Position numbers and translations under genes: made by a program
Part shown: piece after piece, positions 24,009 through 32,987 of the stretch
Layout of the letters: every line of letters begins with the position of its first letter
Position numbering within the stretch: position 1 is the first letter of the stretch
The notes under the pieces: generated by a model
Database searches by the model: none
Seen by the model: only the letters and a program-made list of their open reading frames with translations
What the model was told of the DNA's origin: nothing
NCBI GenBank assembly: GCA_937901015.1
Contig: CALCGQ010000304.1
Span: 1 to 38,780 of the forward strand
DNA: 38,780 bases
Reading direction: 5' to 3'
Origin: an uncultured Bacteroidota bacterium
Lineage (GTDB): Bacteria > Bacteroidota > Bacteroidia > Bacteroidales > F082

Positions 24009-25877
24009 ATGTTTGAACAATATGATATCATAGTTGTTGGCGCCGGTCATGCTGGTTCCGAAGCTGCCGCTGCGGCGGCAAATTTAGGTTCGAAGGTACT
24101 ATTGGTAACCATGAACCTACAACGCATCGCATCGATGTCATGTAATCCTGCAATGGGAGGAGTAGCAAAAGGTCAAATTGTTCGAGAAATAGACGCCCTT
24201 GGTGGCTATTCAGGAATTGTTTCCGATAAAACAATGATTCAATTCAGAATGCTGAATAAATCAAAAGGCCCTGCCATGTGGAGCCCCAGGACTCAAAACG
24301 ATAGAGTTCAGTTTGCCATCGAATGGAGAGACATGCTTGAAAAAACTCCTAATCTAGATTTCTGGCAAGACACCGTAACAACTATAATTGTTGAAAAAGA
24401 CAAGGTGATCGGTGTTGAAACGAGCATGGGACAGAAGATATTTGCTAAGTCGGTTATTCTTACTAACGGCACATTCCTTAATGGTAAAATTCATATAGGA
24501 AAAAAGAGTTTTGGCGGAGGACGTATTGGCGATCCATCATCTTGGGGCATTACAGAACAACTTAGAAGTTTAGGATTTGAAAGCGCTAGATTAAAAACAG
24601 GAACTCCAGTTAGAGTTGATGGCAGAACCATTGACTTTAGCAAAATGGAAGAGCAAAAAGGAGATGAATCTCCTGAGGGATTTTCTTTCCTTAAAAAGGA
24701 TAGATTAACAAAACAAAGAAGTTGCTGGATAACATATACATCTCCAATTGTTCATGATGAACTAAAACTTGGTTTCGACGAATCACCTATGTTCGCAGGG
24801 AGAATAGAAGGAACAGGTCCTCGTTACTGCCCATCAATTGAAGATAAAATTGAGCGATTTGCTGATAAAACAAGGCATCAATTATTTGTAGAGCCAGAGG
24901 GTTGGAACACGGTTGAATATTATGTTAACGGCTTTTCATCTTCATTACCTGATCATGTTCAGTTAAAAGCTTTACGGCGAGTTGCTGGTTTTGAAAACGC
25001 TAAAATTTTCATGCCTGGCTATGCAATTGAATATGACTACTTCCCTCCTACACAATTGCAATACACCTTAGAAACAAAACTTATTAGCAATCTATATTTT
25101 GCAGGTCAAATAAACGGAACCACAGGTTATGAAGAAGCAGCTGCACAAGGATTAATGGCAGGAATTAATGCTCATTTAAAACTTGTTGATAAAGATCCTT
25201 TCATATTAAAAAGACATGAGGCCTATATTGGAGTTCTTATCGATGACCTAATTACAAAAGGTGTTGATGAACCATATAGAATGTTTACTTCGAGGGCAGA
25301 ATACAGAATTCTTCTTCGTCAGGATAATGCAGATATTCGCTTAACACATCTATCATTTGATATTGGTTTGGCCAGTAAAGAAAGGTTTGAAACTGTAAAA
25401 AATAAAGAAAAGCAAATAAACGATATTATAAAATTCACAAAAAAACAGAGCATCTCCCCCGCTGAGGCGAATAGTTTAATGGCTAGCAAAAATACATCTG
25501 ATCTTAAACAGAAGATTAAAATATCGGATGTATTATTAAGACCTCAAATAAATATTGATGAGCTTATTCTAGTAAGCGAACAATTCAAAAATGAGATTGA
25601 ACGGATAAATCCATCAAAAGAAACACTGGAGGCAGCAGAAATTCTCATTAAGTATGAAGGATATATTGAGAAGGAAAAAGAGCTTGTTGCAAAACTTTTA
25701 AAACTTGAAGATCTTCCATTAAAAGAAGATTTTGACTATCATAGTTTAGCTTCATTGTCGTCAGAAGCTAGAGAAAAATTATCAAAAATAAAACCGAAAA
25801 CCATAGGTCAGGCATCAAGAATCAGTGGAGTATCTCCATCTGATATAAATGTTATTGCTGTATTTATTGGTAGATAA
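24009..25877 (+). CDS. mnmG: tRNA uridine-5-carboxymethylaminomethyl(34) synthesis protein MnmG
   Basis: MnmG (GidA) is an FAD enzyme that, with MnmE, makes the cmnm5 modification at the wobble uridine of several tRNAs. The N-terminal Rossmann motif is VVGAGHAGSEAA, followed by the signatures CNPAMGGVAKG and FLNGKIHIG and a later FAGQINGTTGYEEAAAQG. The C-terminal helical domain ends with QASRISGVSPSDINVIAVFI. I start it at the ATG giving MFEQYDIIVVGAG (622 residues). The open frame extends eight codons upstream to a TTG at 23985, but that extension (reading FHVKQ) is the parS site itself and is unlikely to be coding. MnmE is not in the window. Confidence 0.96.
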   Translation: MFEQYDIIVVGAGHAGSEAAAAAANLGSKVLLVTMNLQRIASMSCNPAMGGVAKGQIVREIDALGGYSGIVSDKTMIQFRMLNKSKGPAMWSPRTQNDRVQFAIEWRDMLEKTPNLDFWQDTVTTIIVEKDKVIGVETSMGQKIFAKSVILTNGTFLNGKIHIGKKSFGGGRIGDPSSWGITEQLRSLGFESARLKTGTPVRVDGRTIDFSKMEEQKGDESPEGFSFLKKDRLTKQRSCWITYTSPIVHDELKLGFDESPMFAGRIEGTGPRYCPSIEDKIERFADKTRHQLFVEPEGWNTVEYYVNGFSSSLPDHVQLKALRRVAGFENAKIFMPGYAIEYDYFPPTQLQYTLETKLISNLYFAGQINGTTGYEEAAAQGLMAGINAHLKLVDKDPFILKRHEAYIGVLIDDLITKGVDEPYRMFTSRAEYRILLRQDNADIRLTHLSFDIGLASKERFETVKNKEKQINDIIKFTKKQSISPAEANSLMASKNTSDLKQKIKISDVLLRPQINIDELILVSEQFKNEIERINPSKETLEAAEILIKYEGYIEKEKELVAKLLKLEDLPLKEDFDYHSLASLSSEAREKLSKIKPKTIGQASRISGVSPSDINVIAVFIGR

Positions 25878-25880
25878 AAA

Positions 25881-26783
25881 ATGTTTCACGTGAAACAAAC
25901 TGAAAAAAAAATAGATATTACAAACTGTCCTGTATGTGGAAACTCTAAGTTTTCAAAGTATTTGGACACGAGAGATTACTTTTTTACAAAGGAAGAATTC
26001 AGCCTTTCAAAATGTATGGAATGTTCATTTGTTTTTACAAATCCCATTCCGTTAAATCTGTCTAGGTATTATGAAACAGAGGAATATTTATCACATCATT
26101 CTGAAAAAGGTGGCTTAGTATCAAGAGTGTATTCACACATAAGATCTTTAAACATACAAAGAAAATACAATCTGGTTTCTAATTACACAAAAACGGGAAG
26201 TATTCTAGATATTGGTTGTGGGACAGGTGAGCTTCTTGGCTATTTTCAGAAAAAAGGATGGGAGACAAAAGGAATAGAGCCTGATAAAAATGCAAGAGAA
26301 GTAGCAATCAATAAAAATAATATTGATGCTGTTGATGAAATTCTAATCGATAAAATTCCAGGTTCATCGTTTGATGTTGTATCAATGTGGCATGTATTGG
26401 AACATGTACTTGATTTAAATTGTAGAATTAAAGATGTTAAAAGAATTACAAAAAACAATGGCACAATGATTTTTGCATTGCCAAACCTAAACTCACCAGA
26501 TTCAAAAAAATATGGTAAGTATTGGTCTGCATTAGATGTACCAAGACATTTATATCATTTCACTCAGGAATCATTTGAAAAGCTTATATCAAAACATGAC
26601 CTAGAATTAGTCCATGCAGAACCAATGAAGTTTGACGCATTCTATGTAAGCATGTTGAGTGAGAAATATCTTAACAATAAGATGCCTCTTATTTCAGCAG
26701 CCTTAACAGGATTAAAATCAAATAATATGGCAAAGAAGAAGAATAACTATTCCAGCATGATTTTTGTAGTAAAGAACAAATAA
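25881..26783 (+). CDS. Zinc-ribbon class I SAM-dependent methyltransferase
   Basis: This is a methyltransferase of unknown substrate. The N-terminus has two Cys pairs (C16/C19 in NCPVCGN and C45/C48 in KCMECSF) forming a likely zinc ribbon. The SAM-binding motif I is DIGCGTG (110-116), followed by the acidic GIEPD and a MWHVLEHV segment, which is typical of UbiG-like methyltransferase domains with this zinc ribbon. The length is 300 residues. The ATG at 25881 overlaps the first bases of a parS site, so residues 2-6 (FHVKQ) are encoded by the site. There is no other ATG before residue 46, so this start is plausible. It follows mnmG by 3 bp and is probably co-transcribed. Confidence 0.9.
   Translation: MFHVKQTEKKIDITNCPVCGNSKFSKYLDTRDYFFTKEEFSLSKCMECSFVFTNPIPLNLSRYYETEEYLSHHSEKGGLVSRVYSHIRSLNIQRKYNLVSNYTKTGSILDIGCGTGELLGYFQKKGWETKGIEPDKNAREVAINKNNIDAVDEILIDKIPGSSFDVVSMWHVLEHVLDLNCRIKDVKRITKNNGTMIFALPNLNSPDSKKYGKYWSALDVPRHLYHFTQESFEKLISKHDLELVHAEPMKFDAFYVSMLSEKYLNNKMPLISAALTGLKSNNMAKKKNNYSSMIFVVKNK
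25882..25897. other. parS site 2 (TGTTTCACGTGAAACA)
   Basis: This is a perfect 16-bp palindrome and a full match to the parS consensus. It begins at the second base of the methyltransferase start codon, so bound ParB would sit on the translation start. With the site at 23986 it brackets mnmG. Confidence 0.88.
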
Positions 26784-26793
26784 TAATAAAAAG

Positions 26794-26801
26794 TATATTT
26801 G
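26794..26801 (+). promoter_or_regulatory. Possible -7 element (TATATTTG) for the large histidine kinase
   Basis: TATATTTG lies 38 bp before the ATG at 26840. A TTG at 26764-26766 is too far away (27 bp) for the usual -33 spacing, so this call rests on the -7 box alone. Confidence 0.35.
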
Positions 26802-26839
26802 AAGAATATGATTTCTAAAGTTAACCCATTTTTTGCATA

Positions 26840-29800
26840 ATGTTGAATTTGCTAAAAAATACGAGAACAACTTACTTTTTTGCTTCTGCTATTCTAATTT
26901 TTCTGCTTTTTCACCTATTTCAACACCTACATCAACATTCTCATTCAACTCAAAGCGAATACGAAAACCTTTCATATAGTTTTGATTATCAATCTATTAT
27001 ATTAATTAATGGCTCTAATTATGCTACAAACCTGATCCATAAAAAAAATTATGTAGATAATTCATCCATAGACAGCACTCTAGAAGCACATAAACTCACA
27101 GGTTTTGTATATGATCATGACAGCATTGTATATTGGAATAATTCTATTATTAACCCTGAGAATTTTTTTAATCTTAAAACAGATAATAATGTTCACTGTG
27201 TAAAACTACCCTCGGGTTGGTATTTATATATCGGTAACATTGTTGATAGTTACACAATCTATATTTTCGATTTAATTAAATCAGATTATCAAATGGACAA
27301 CCCATTGTTAATTCCAGGGTTTATGTCGGAATATAGCTCAAGTGAAAATATCCTCCTTTCATTGGATGAAGAGAATTCATTATATCAGATATACAATAGT
27401 GCGGGAAATTTCTTAATCGGTATTAATTTCGACCATAACAACAATGAAAGTAAACATGGAAACCTTCTTGTATTTACACTATTTATATTAGCAATTATTT
27501 CTATAATAATAGCAATCTACAATTGGATAGACAGATTAAAAAAAATTCAATCTAACCAGGATCTGAAGCTCTTTATTTTTATTCTTTTCATAATAGGAAT
27601 TTGGACTACTCTTTATTTTACAGGATATCCATATGTACTAAAACATACATCAATATTTAATGAATACAATTACAATCTGCCTCTAACAAATTCAACAGGA
27701 GAATTAATAATAAACTCAATATTCTTAAGCATCATTTCCATATTTACCTACCTCATTATTGGAAAGAATGGAAATACTCAATCACCGATTACAATCATTA
27801 TAAAATACACTTTGTTGTGGATGTATTTATTACTCATCTTCTCTTTTATCTATAACACAATACAAAACCCAAACCTTACATATATAACGGAACTTACATT
27901 TAGTGATATAAGTATAATTCTTTCGATATTTATAATAATACTTTTGAATGTATCAATTTATTATACATTATTGGCATACCTCAATCCTCCTAAAACTAAC
28001 AAAATACCATACTTTGTACCGATATTAATTGTCGTCTCTGGTATATTCTTTCTTTACCTGCTAATTGATGTACAGGTAACTATCCTCGCAATAACAATAT
28101 GTATCTCCATTGTTATAATCACCATTAAGTATTTTATTTGGAGACGGGTTGCCGATATATTTTTGAAAAACCTATTACTACTTTTGATTCTTTCTGTAAC
28201 TTCTGCTATACTAATAAATTACTCGCTTACTCAAAAGAAAAATGAATATCAGAAATATGTAGCCATTACTCTTGCTACCACAAATGATATTAAATTCGAA
28301 AAGGAGTTTTCTGCAAATATTACACAACTTAAAAATGATAATATTCTTAATTATATTGTACTAAATGATACAGTTGGTAACCAGGTTGAAAACTATATAA
28401 GATCAAACTATTTCAGCGGGTATTTTAATAAGTATGATCTACAAATTACAAATTGTAGTGATGATGAATTAATAGAAATACAACCCGAAGGAACCATATA
28501 CAATTGTTCAGATTATTTCTATTCGCTAATTGATGAGTTTACAATATCGTCGGTTGATTCCACACTTTATCAATTTAACTCTGAAACTGAAGGCTATTAC
28601 TACATATGCTTTTTAAAAATTCATGATAAAAAAGATAAAAACAATGACAGAAATTTATTCATTGAATTTGTTTCATCGCATGTTCCCGAAGGACTAGGAT
28701 ATCCAGAACTACTTGTTGATAGCAAATCCCAAACATTGAATTTATCCAACTTCTCATTTGCAAGATATTCTGGGAATCTTCTTACATATAAATTTGGTGA
28801 ATATCAATACAATACATACCTTTCAACACAGGACGAATTACAGTACAATACTTTCTCTAAATACAGTAATTCGATTCATTATACCATCAAAATAAATGAT
28901 GAATCATATCTGATTGTAAGCAGAAAAGAAACTTCCATAACAATGAAGATTGTGATCTTTTCTCTAACCTTCATTCTCCTTTCCATAATATCTGTAATTG
29001 TATATTTCATCGCATATGCAAGACGTGCAATTAGCCTATTTAGACTTAATTTTAAAACTAGGTTACAAACATTTGTTATCGCTACTCTAACAATTACATT
29101 TATACTTATCGCCATTTCTACTTTGTTCTATATTGAAGAAAGTACAAAAGAAGAAATGGAAAAGCAGCTATCGGAAAAAACAAATTCAGTACTAATAGAA
29201 TTACAACATAAATTATCTGCTGTATCAGATTTAAGAAATGAGGATAAGGAATTTCTACATCAGCTTCTTCGAAAGTTTTCATTGGTTTTCTTTTCTGACA
29301 TTAATTTATATGACAAATCTGGGCAGCTTATTGCCACATCAAGACCAGAAATTTTTGATAAGAACCTACTTTCAACATATATTAATCCGGATGCATATAA
29401 AGCCATTTTTATTGAAAATGAATTGAATTATATCACAGAGGAAAAAATTGGCTCACTAAGGTATTATTCGTCTTACGTACCCATTAATCTAAATAATTAT
29501 TTCCCCATCGGTATAGTGAATCTTCCATATTTTGCACGTCAGTCAGAATACACTAAATCATACTATATAATGTTATCGTATTTGATAAATATATATGTTA
29601 TAATTGGTATAATTGGTACTCTTATAGCTGTAACTTTTTCAAGGTATTTAACAAGGCCGCTTGTATTACTTCAGGAAAGTATATCCAATATCAGAATTGA
29701 TCAGCAAAATGAGAAAATTGAATGGAACAAAAATGATGAAATAGGATTGCTCATCAATGAATATAACAGGATGGTAGATAAGCTTGAGGAAAGCGCCGGG

Positions 29801-30496
29801 TTATTGGTAAGATCCGAACGAGAAAGTGCCTGGAGAGAGGTGGCAAAGCAAATTGCTCATGAAATCAAAAATCCTTTAACTCCGATGAAGCTAAATGTTC
29901 AATATCTTGAAAAAGCATATAGGAACAACGATCCTGATTTTAAGTCTAAAATTGATTCAATAAGCAAATCATTAATTACACAGATTGATACACTAGATAA
30001 TGTGGCTGAAACATTTTCGAACTTTGCGAAAAACAAACGGTTGGATTATGACGATGTGAATCTAAGAAAAGTAATAACTACAGCTGTTGATCTTTTTAAT
30101 AAAAAATCCAATGTTAGCATAAAAGTAAACTATGAGAATCAAAACGATGTTCTGAATATTCTTGGATTTGAAAAAGACACATTAAGAGCAATTAATAATA
30201 TTCTTAAAAATGCAATACAGTCAGTGGAAAATAAAGATGTTGGCATAATTAATATTAATGTTTCCAACAATGATAATTTTGTGGAAGTATCAATTAGCGA
30301 CAATGGGAAAGGAATAGCTAGTGATATGAAGGCAAAAATTTTCCAGCCATATTTCACCACCAAAACAAGTGGGACAGGATTGGGACTAGCTATTGTTAAG
30401 AATATAATTATTGAAACTGGTGGAGATGTACACTTTGAATCAACAGTAGGTATTGGAACAACATTCTTCTTAAAATTCCCCAGAGTAACCAAATAA
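26840..30496 (+). CDS. Large polytopic NtrY-like sensor histidine kinase
   Basis: This inner-membrane sensor kinase of 1,218 residues has about eleven or twelve predicted membrane helices. One is at the N-terminus (SAILIFLLFHLF). A cluster of six to eight spans residues about 210-460, and others precede the kinase core. Two extracytoplasmic stretches (about 30-205 and 480-690) may be sensory. A HAMP domain (about 930-990, RPLVLLQESI and DEIGLLINEYNRM) leads into HisKA with H1007 in IAHEIKNPLTPMKLN. The HATPase domain has NNILKNAIQS, SDNGKGI and GTGLGL, all intact. The architecture resembles NtrY-type kinases. No response regulator is adjacent, so its partner is elsewhere. The signal is unknown. 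Confidence 0.92.
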   Translation: MLNLLKNTRTTYFFASAILIFLLFHLFQHLHQHSHSTQSEYENLSYSFDYQSIILINGSNYATNLIHKKNYVDNSSIDSTLEAHKLTGFVYDHDSIVYWNNSIINPENFFNLKTDNNVHCVKLPSGWYLYIGNIVDSYTIYIFDLIKSDYQMDNPLLIPGFMSEYSSSENILLSLDEENSLYQIYNSAGNFLIGINFDHNNNESKHGNLLVFTLFILAIISIIIAIYNWIDRLKKIQSNQDLKLFIFILFIIGIWTTLYFTGYPYVLKHTSIFNEYNYNLPLTNSTGELIINSIFLSIISIFTYLIIGKNGNTQSPITIIIKYTLLWMYLLLIFSFIYNTIQNPNLTYITELTFSDISIILSIFIIILLNVSIYYTLLAYLNPPKTNKIPYFVPILIVVSGIFFLYLLIDVQVTILAITICISIVIITIKYFIWRRVADIFLKNLLLLLILSVTSAILINYSLTQKKNEYQKYVAITLATTNDIKFEKEFSANITQLKNDNILNYIVLNDTVGNQVENYIRSNYFSGYFNKYDLQITNCSDDELIEIQPEGTIYNCSDYFYSLIDEFTISSVDSTLYQFNSETEGYYYICFLKIHDKKDKNNDRNLFIEFVSSHVPEGLGYPELLVDSKSQTLNLSNFSFARYSGNLLTYKFGEYQYNTYLSTQDELQYNTFSKYSNSIHYTIKINDESYLIVSRKETSITMKIVIFSLTFILLSIISVIVYFIAYARRAISLFRLNFKTRLQTFVIATLTITFILIAISTLFYIEESTKEEMEKQLSEKTNSVLIELQHKLSAVSDLRNEDKEFLHQLLRKFSLVFFSDINLYDKSGQLIATSRPEIFDKNLLSTYINPDAYKAIFIENELNYITEEKIGSLRYYSSYVPINLNNYFPIGIVNLPYFARQSEYTKSYYIMLSYLINIYVIIGIIGTLIAVTFSRYLTRPLVLLQESISNIRIDQQNEKIEWNKNDEIGLLINEYNRMVDKLEESAGLLVRSERESAWREVAKQIAHEIKNPLTPMKLNVQYLEKAYRNNDPDFKSKIDSISKSLITQIDTLDNVAETFSNFAKNKRLDYDDVNLRKVITTAVDLFNKKSNVSIKVNYENQNDVLNILGFEKDTLRAINNILKNAIQSVENKDVGIININVSNNDNFVEVSISDNGKGIASDMKAKIFQPYFTTKTSGTGLGLAIVKNIIIETGGDVHFESTVGIGTTFFLKFPRVTK

Positions 30497-30525
30497 TACC
30501 AACATCCGTATCGTTAATTCATGGT

Positions 30526-30543
30526 ATAGCAGAAGCTATTTTT
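30526..30543 (+). terminator. Short hairpin with T-tract after the histidine kinase gene
   Basis: ATAGC-AGAA-GCTAT (30526-30539) forms a 5-bp stem with a tetraloop, followed by TTTT. The stem is short, so termination is probably partial, but the position between the kinase stop and the flippase start is right. Confidence 0.3.
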
Positions 30544-30559
30544 ACATACTTTTGAAAAT

Positions 30560-32035
30560 ATGAACAGTACAAGTAATCCTGTAAAAAAACTTGCAGGCGA
30601 TACAGCTATTTATGGATTGGGAACCATGGTCCCCAGATTCTTAAACTATCTACTAGTACCACTTTATACCATTTACGTATTCACAAAAGCTGAATATGGT
30701 CAGGTCACACTACTATATTCATATGTGGCAATATTGCTAGTCCTGCTGACCTTTGGAATGGAAACGGCCTTTTTCAGGTATGCAAACAAAAGTAAAGACC
30801 CAAAAAAGGTCTTCAATACTGCAACATCTTCCATACTTATTGTTTCATTGTTGTTTATTCTATTAATCTTTGGTTTTTCATCAAAAATTGCTGAATTAAT
30901 ACAATACCCTTCAAATATTGAATATGTTCAGATCATAGCTTTAATTATAGCAATAGACGCAATTACAGCCATACCTTTTGCCTATTTAAGATATCAGAAT
31001 AAAGCACTTAAGTTTTCATCAATAAGAATAATTAGTGTTGCAATTACCATATCATTAAACCTAATATTTTTGCTATTAATACCGTGGTATTTTGGAGATG
31101 AATACTCGAATCTTCCTCTATACAGATCCACAAATCTTGTAACATTTGTTTTTGTAGCAAATCTTATCGGTTCCTTTTCAACTCTTGTAATGCTAAGCAA
31201 GGAATTCCGAGAATTCCGATTTAAAATTGATAGTATACTAATGGTGAAAATGCTTAAGTATGGACTTCCCATTCTTATAATTTCTCTTTCGTTTATGATC
31301 ACAGAAGTAGCTGACAAAATATTGCTTAAATACCTACTTCCAAATCAAGACACCGCTGATGCTCAACTTGGAATTTATGCAGCATGCTACAAATTAGCAA
31401 TAATAATGATGTTGTTTATTCAGATGTTCAGATATGCAGCCGAACCTTTCTTTTTTGCTGAAGCCAAGAAAAAGGATGCAAAGAAAACATACAGTAAAGT
31501 AATGACATTGTTTATAGCATTTACATGGGTTATTTTTCTTCTTGTTTCAATGAATATAAACTTGTTTAAGTATTTCATTGGAGAGGCGTTTTGGCCTGGT
31601 CTTGCAATTGTTCCAGTAATACTATCAGCTAAATTATTCCTTGGTGTTTTTTATAATCTATCAGTATGGTATAAACTAACTAATAAAACATTATACGGAG
31701 CAGTTATAGCAGTTATTGGTGGTACTACAACAATTATTTTGAATATAATTTTGATTCCTGAATATGGATATATGGGATCTGCATGGGCAAATTTTATCAG
31801 TTACTTTATTATCATGATAATCTCATTTATATGGGGACGTAGTTACTATAAGGTTTCTTATGAATTAAAGAAGATTTTTCTGTATTCTTCCAGCGCCTTG
31901 TTGATTTATTTTTCATCAACCTATTTAGATGTATCAAAACCATGGATTTATTATGGTTTTGTATCAATAATGATTATAATTTATATAACATTAGTTTCGA
32001 TTATTGAAACAAGATCCAATAGAGCAATTTCATAG
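30560..32035 (+). CDS. Polysaccharide flippase (Wzx/MATE-like, MOP superfamily)
   Basis: This polytopic inner-membrane protein of 491 residues has about twelve to fourteen hydrophobic helices. The N-terminal segment LAGDTAIYGLGTMVPRFLNYLLVPLY (positively charged, followed by a Gly-Pro-rich first helix) is characteristic of lipid-linked oligosaccharide flippases. A later AEYGYMGSAWANF-like segment (EYGYMGSAWANFI) is typical of the second helical bundle. It would move undecaprenyl-linked glycan units across the membrane. No glycosyltransferase or polymerase gene accompanies it here, so it stands apart from a classical polysaccharide locus and its substrate is unknown. Confidence 0.9.
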   Translation: MNSTSNPVKKLAGDTAIYGLGTMVPRFLNYLLVPLYTIYVFTKAEYGQVTLLYSYVAILLVLLTFGMETAFFRYANKSKDPKKVFNTATSSILIVSLLFILLIFGFSSKIAELIQYPSNIEYVQIIALIIAIDAITAIPFAYLRYQNKALKFSSIRIISVAITISLNLIFLLLIPWYFGDEYSNLPLYRSTNLVTFVFVANLIGSFSTLVMLSKEFREFRFKIDSILMVKMLKYGLPILIISLSFMITEVADKILLKYLLPNQDTADAQLGIYAACYKLAIIMMLFIQMFRYAAEPFFFAEAKKKDAKKTYSKVMTLFIAFTWVIFLLVSMNINLFKYFIGEAFWPGLAIVPVILSAKLFLGVFYNLSVWYKLTNKTLYGAVIAVIGGTTTIILNIILIPEYGYMGSAWANFISYFIIMIISFIWGRSYYKVSYELKKIFLYSSSALLIYFSSTYLDVSKPWIYYGFVSIMIIIYITLVSIIETRSNRAIS

Positions 32036-32080
32036 AAAAATCATATCAATAGCTTATTTTTCACTCAATTTGATAGAATT

Positions 32081-32097
32081 TACCTATAAATACCTAT
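32081..32097. repeat. Direct repeat TACCTAT spaced one helical turn
   Basis: TACCTAT occurs at 32081-32087 and 32091-32097, ten bases apart, in the 169-bp gap after the flippase gene. The same gap has a possible -7 box TAAGTTTG (32150-32157) and a weak stem AAAAAC/GTTTTT (32066-region homologue at 32166-32184). A protein-binding site is conceivable but unproven. Confidence 0.2.
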
Positions 32098-32204
32098 TTG
32101 TAAGTATGAAAAAGCGTGCTTATAAATATAAACTAATTAAGATTTTAACTAAGTTTGTCATCCCCAAAAACCATTAATGTTTTTATTCACCACATATTTT
32201 AATC

Positions 32205-32831
32205 ATGCTAAGGATATTTAAACCCAAAAAAAAACAAAACCGAAACACAAGAGGTAAAGATTATTACCACCGAGAGAACTTGATCCAAACTCGTGATGAG
32301 TTATCAAAAATTTTAGAATTGTTGGACTCACCTAATATAATCAATACTTCAAATAACTTGGTATTCCACAACAAGGAATTAACAGCAATTACAGTAAACG
32401 ATCTTGAAACTGACTACGGAAAAGAATCCTATATACTGGATCCTGAAAGCGGAATTAATGGCCATGAAATATATTATTACCGTATAATATCTGGCACTTT
32501 TCGTTTTTTACTGCAACTTCATTTCATAGATAATAAATTTTTCTTCGCCGGAACAAAAATTGCTACTGAAAACGAAATGTTACAATCAGACAAAAAGATA
32601 ATAATTGACAGTGTTAAAAAGAGGTATTGTATTGATGAGGATTGCAAAGATGAAACATTTAAAATTAAAGATCCTCAAGGCAATATTCTAACTTCACACG
32701 ACAACATCTTCTATTATATTAAGTATTTGGTTAACAATGAAATTAGCCGTAAACTTCAATCTCAATATTCACAACATGGAGGAAATGGGTTAGGAGAAGA
32801 TTTAGATAGCACTCTTGATGGTTTGATATAA
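32205..32831 (+). CDS. Protein of unknown function, tandem paralogue A
   Basis: I do not recognise this 208-residue protein. It has a short basic N-terminus (LRIFKPKKKQNRN) with no signal peptide or membrane helix, so it is probably cytoplasmic. Recognisable blocks shared with the next gene are YYHRENLIQT, ESYILDP, HEIYYYRI, LQLHFIDNKFFFAGTK, DPQGNIL and the terminal LDSTLDGLI. The pattern is a mixed alpha/beta fold. The two genes arose by tandem duplication and have diverged well beyond nucleotide similarity while keeping length and ends. It lies between a flippase gene and hemW, which gives little functional hint. Confidence 0.85.
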   Translation: MLRIFKPKKKQNRNTRGKDYYHRENLIQTRDELSKILELLDSPNIINTSNNLVFHNKELTAITVNDLETDYGKESYILDPESGINGHEIYYYRIISGTFRFLLQLHFIDNKFFFAGTKIATENEMLQSDKKIIIDSVKKRYCIDEDCKDETFKIKDPQGNILTSHDNIFYYIKYLVNNEISRKLQSQYSQHGGNGLGEDLDSTLDGLI

Positions 32832-32924
32832 TATATTGGAAGATATAACTGCATAAAAAAAGGTATTGGACAAATAAATAAAATATCTTATAACACAATC
32901 ATTTTTGGTATAATATATTACAGA

Positions 32925-32956
32925 TTGTGAATTTGAGTAATTTACTATTATATTTG
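32925..32956 (+). promoter_or_regulatory. Promoter for paralogue B (TTG-N21-TATATTTG)
   Basis: TTG at 32925-32927 and TATATTTG at 32949-32956 are 21 bp apart, close to the Bacteroidota consensus. Transcription would begin about 25 bp before the ATG at 32988. GATTGTG (32923-32929), covering the -33 box, is the reverse complement of CACAATC at 32894-32900, so the promoter may carry an operator. Confidence 0.55.
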
Positions 32957-32987
32957 CGATTACTTAAATTCCAATAATTTGTAATAT

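Noticed and set aside
30547-30554. TACTTTTG as a -7 element before the flippase gene
   Set aside because: It ends 5 bp before the ATG, so transcription would start at or inside the gene, and no -33 box is present.
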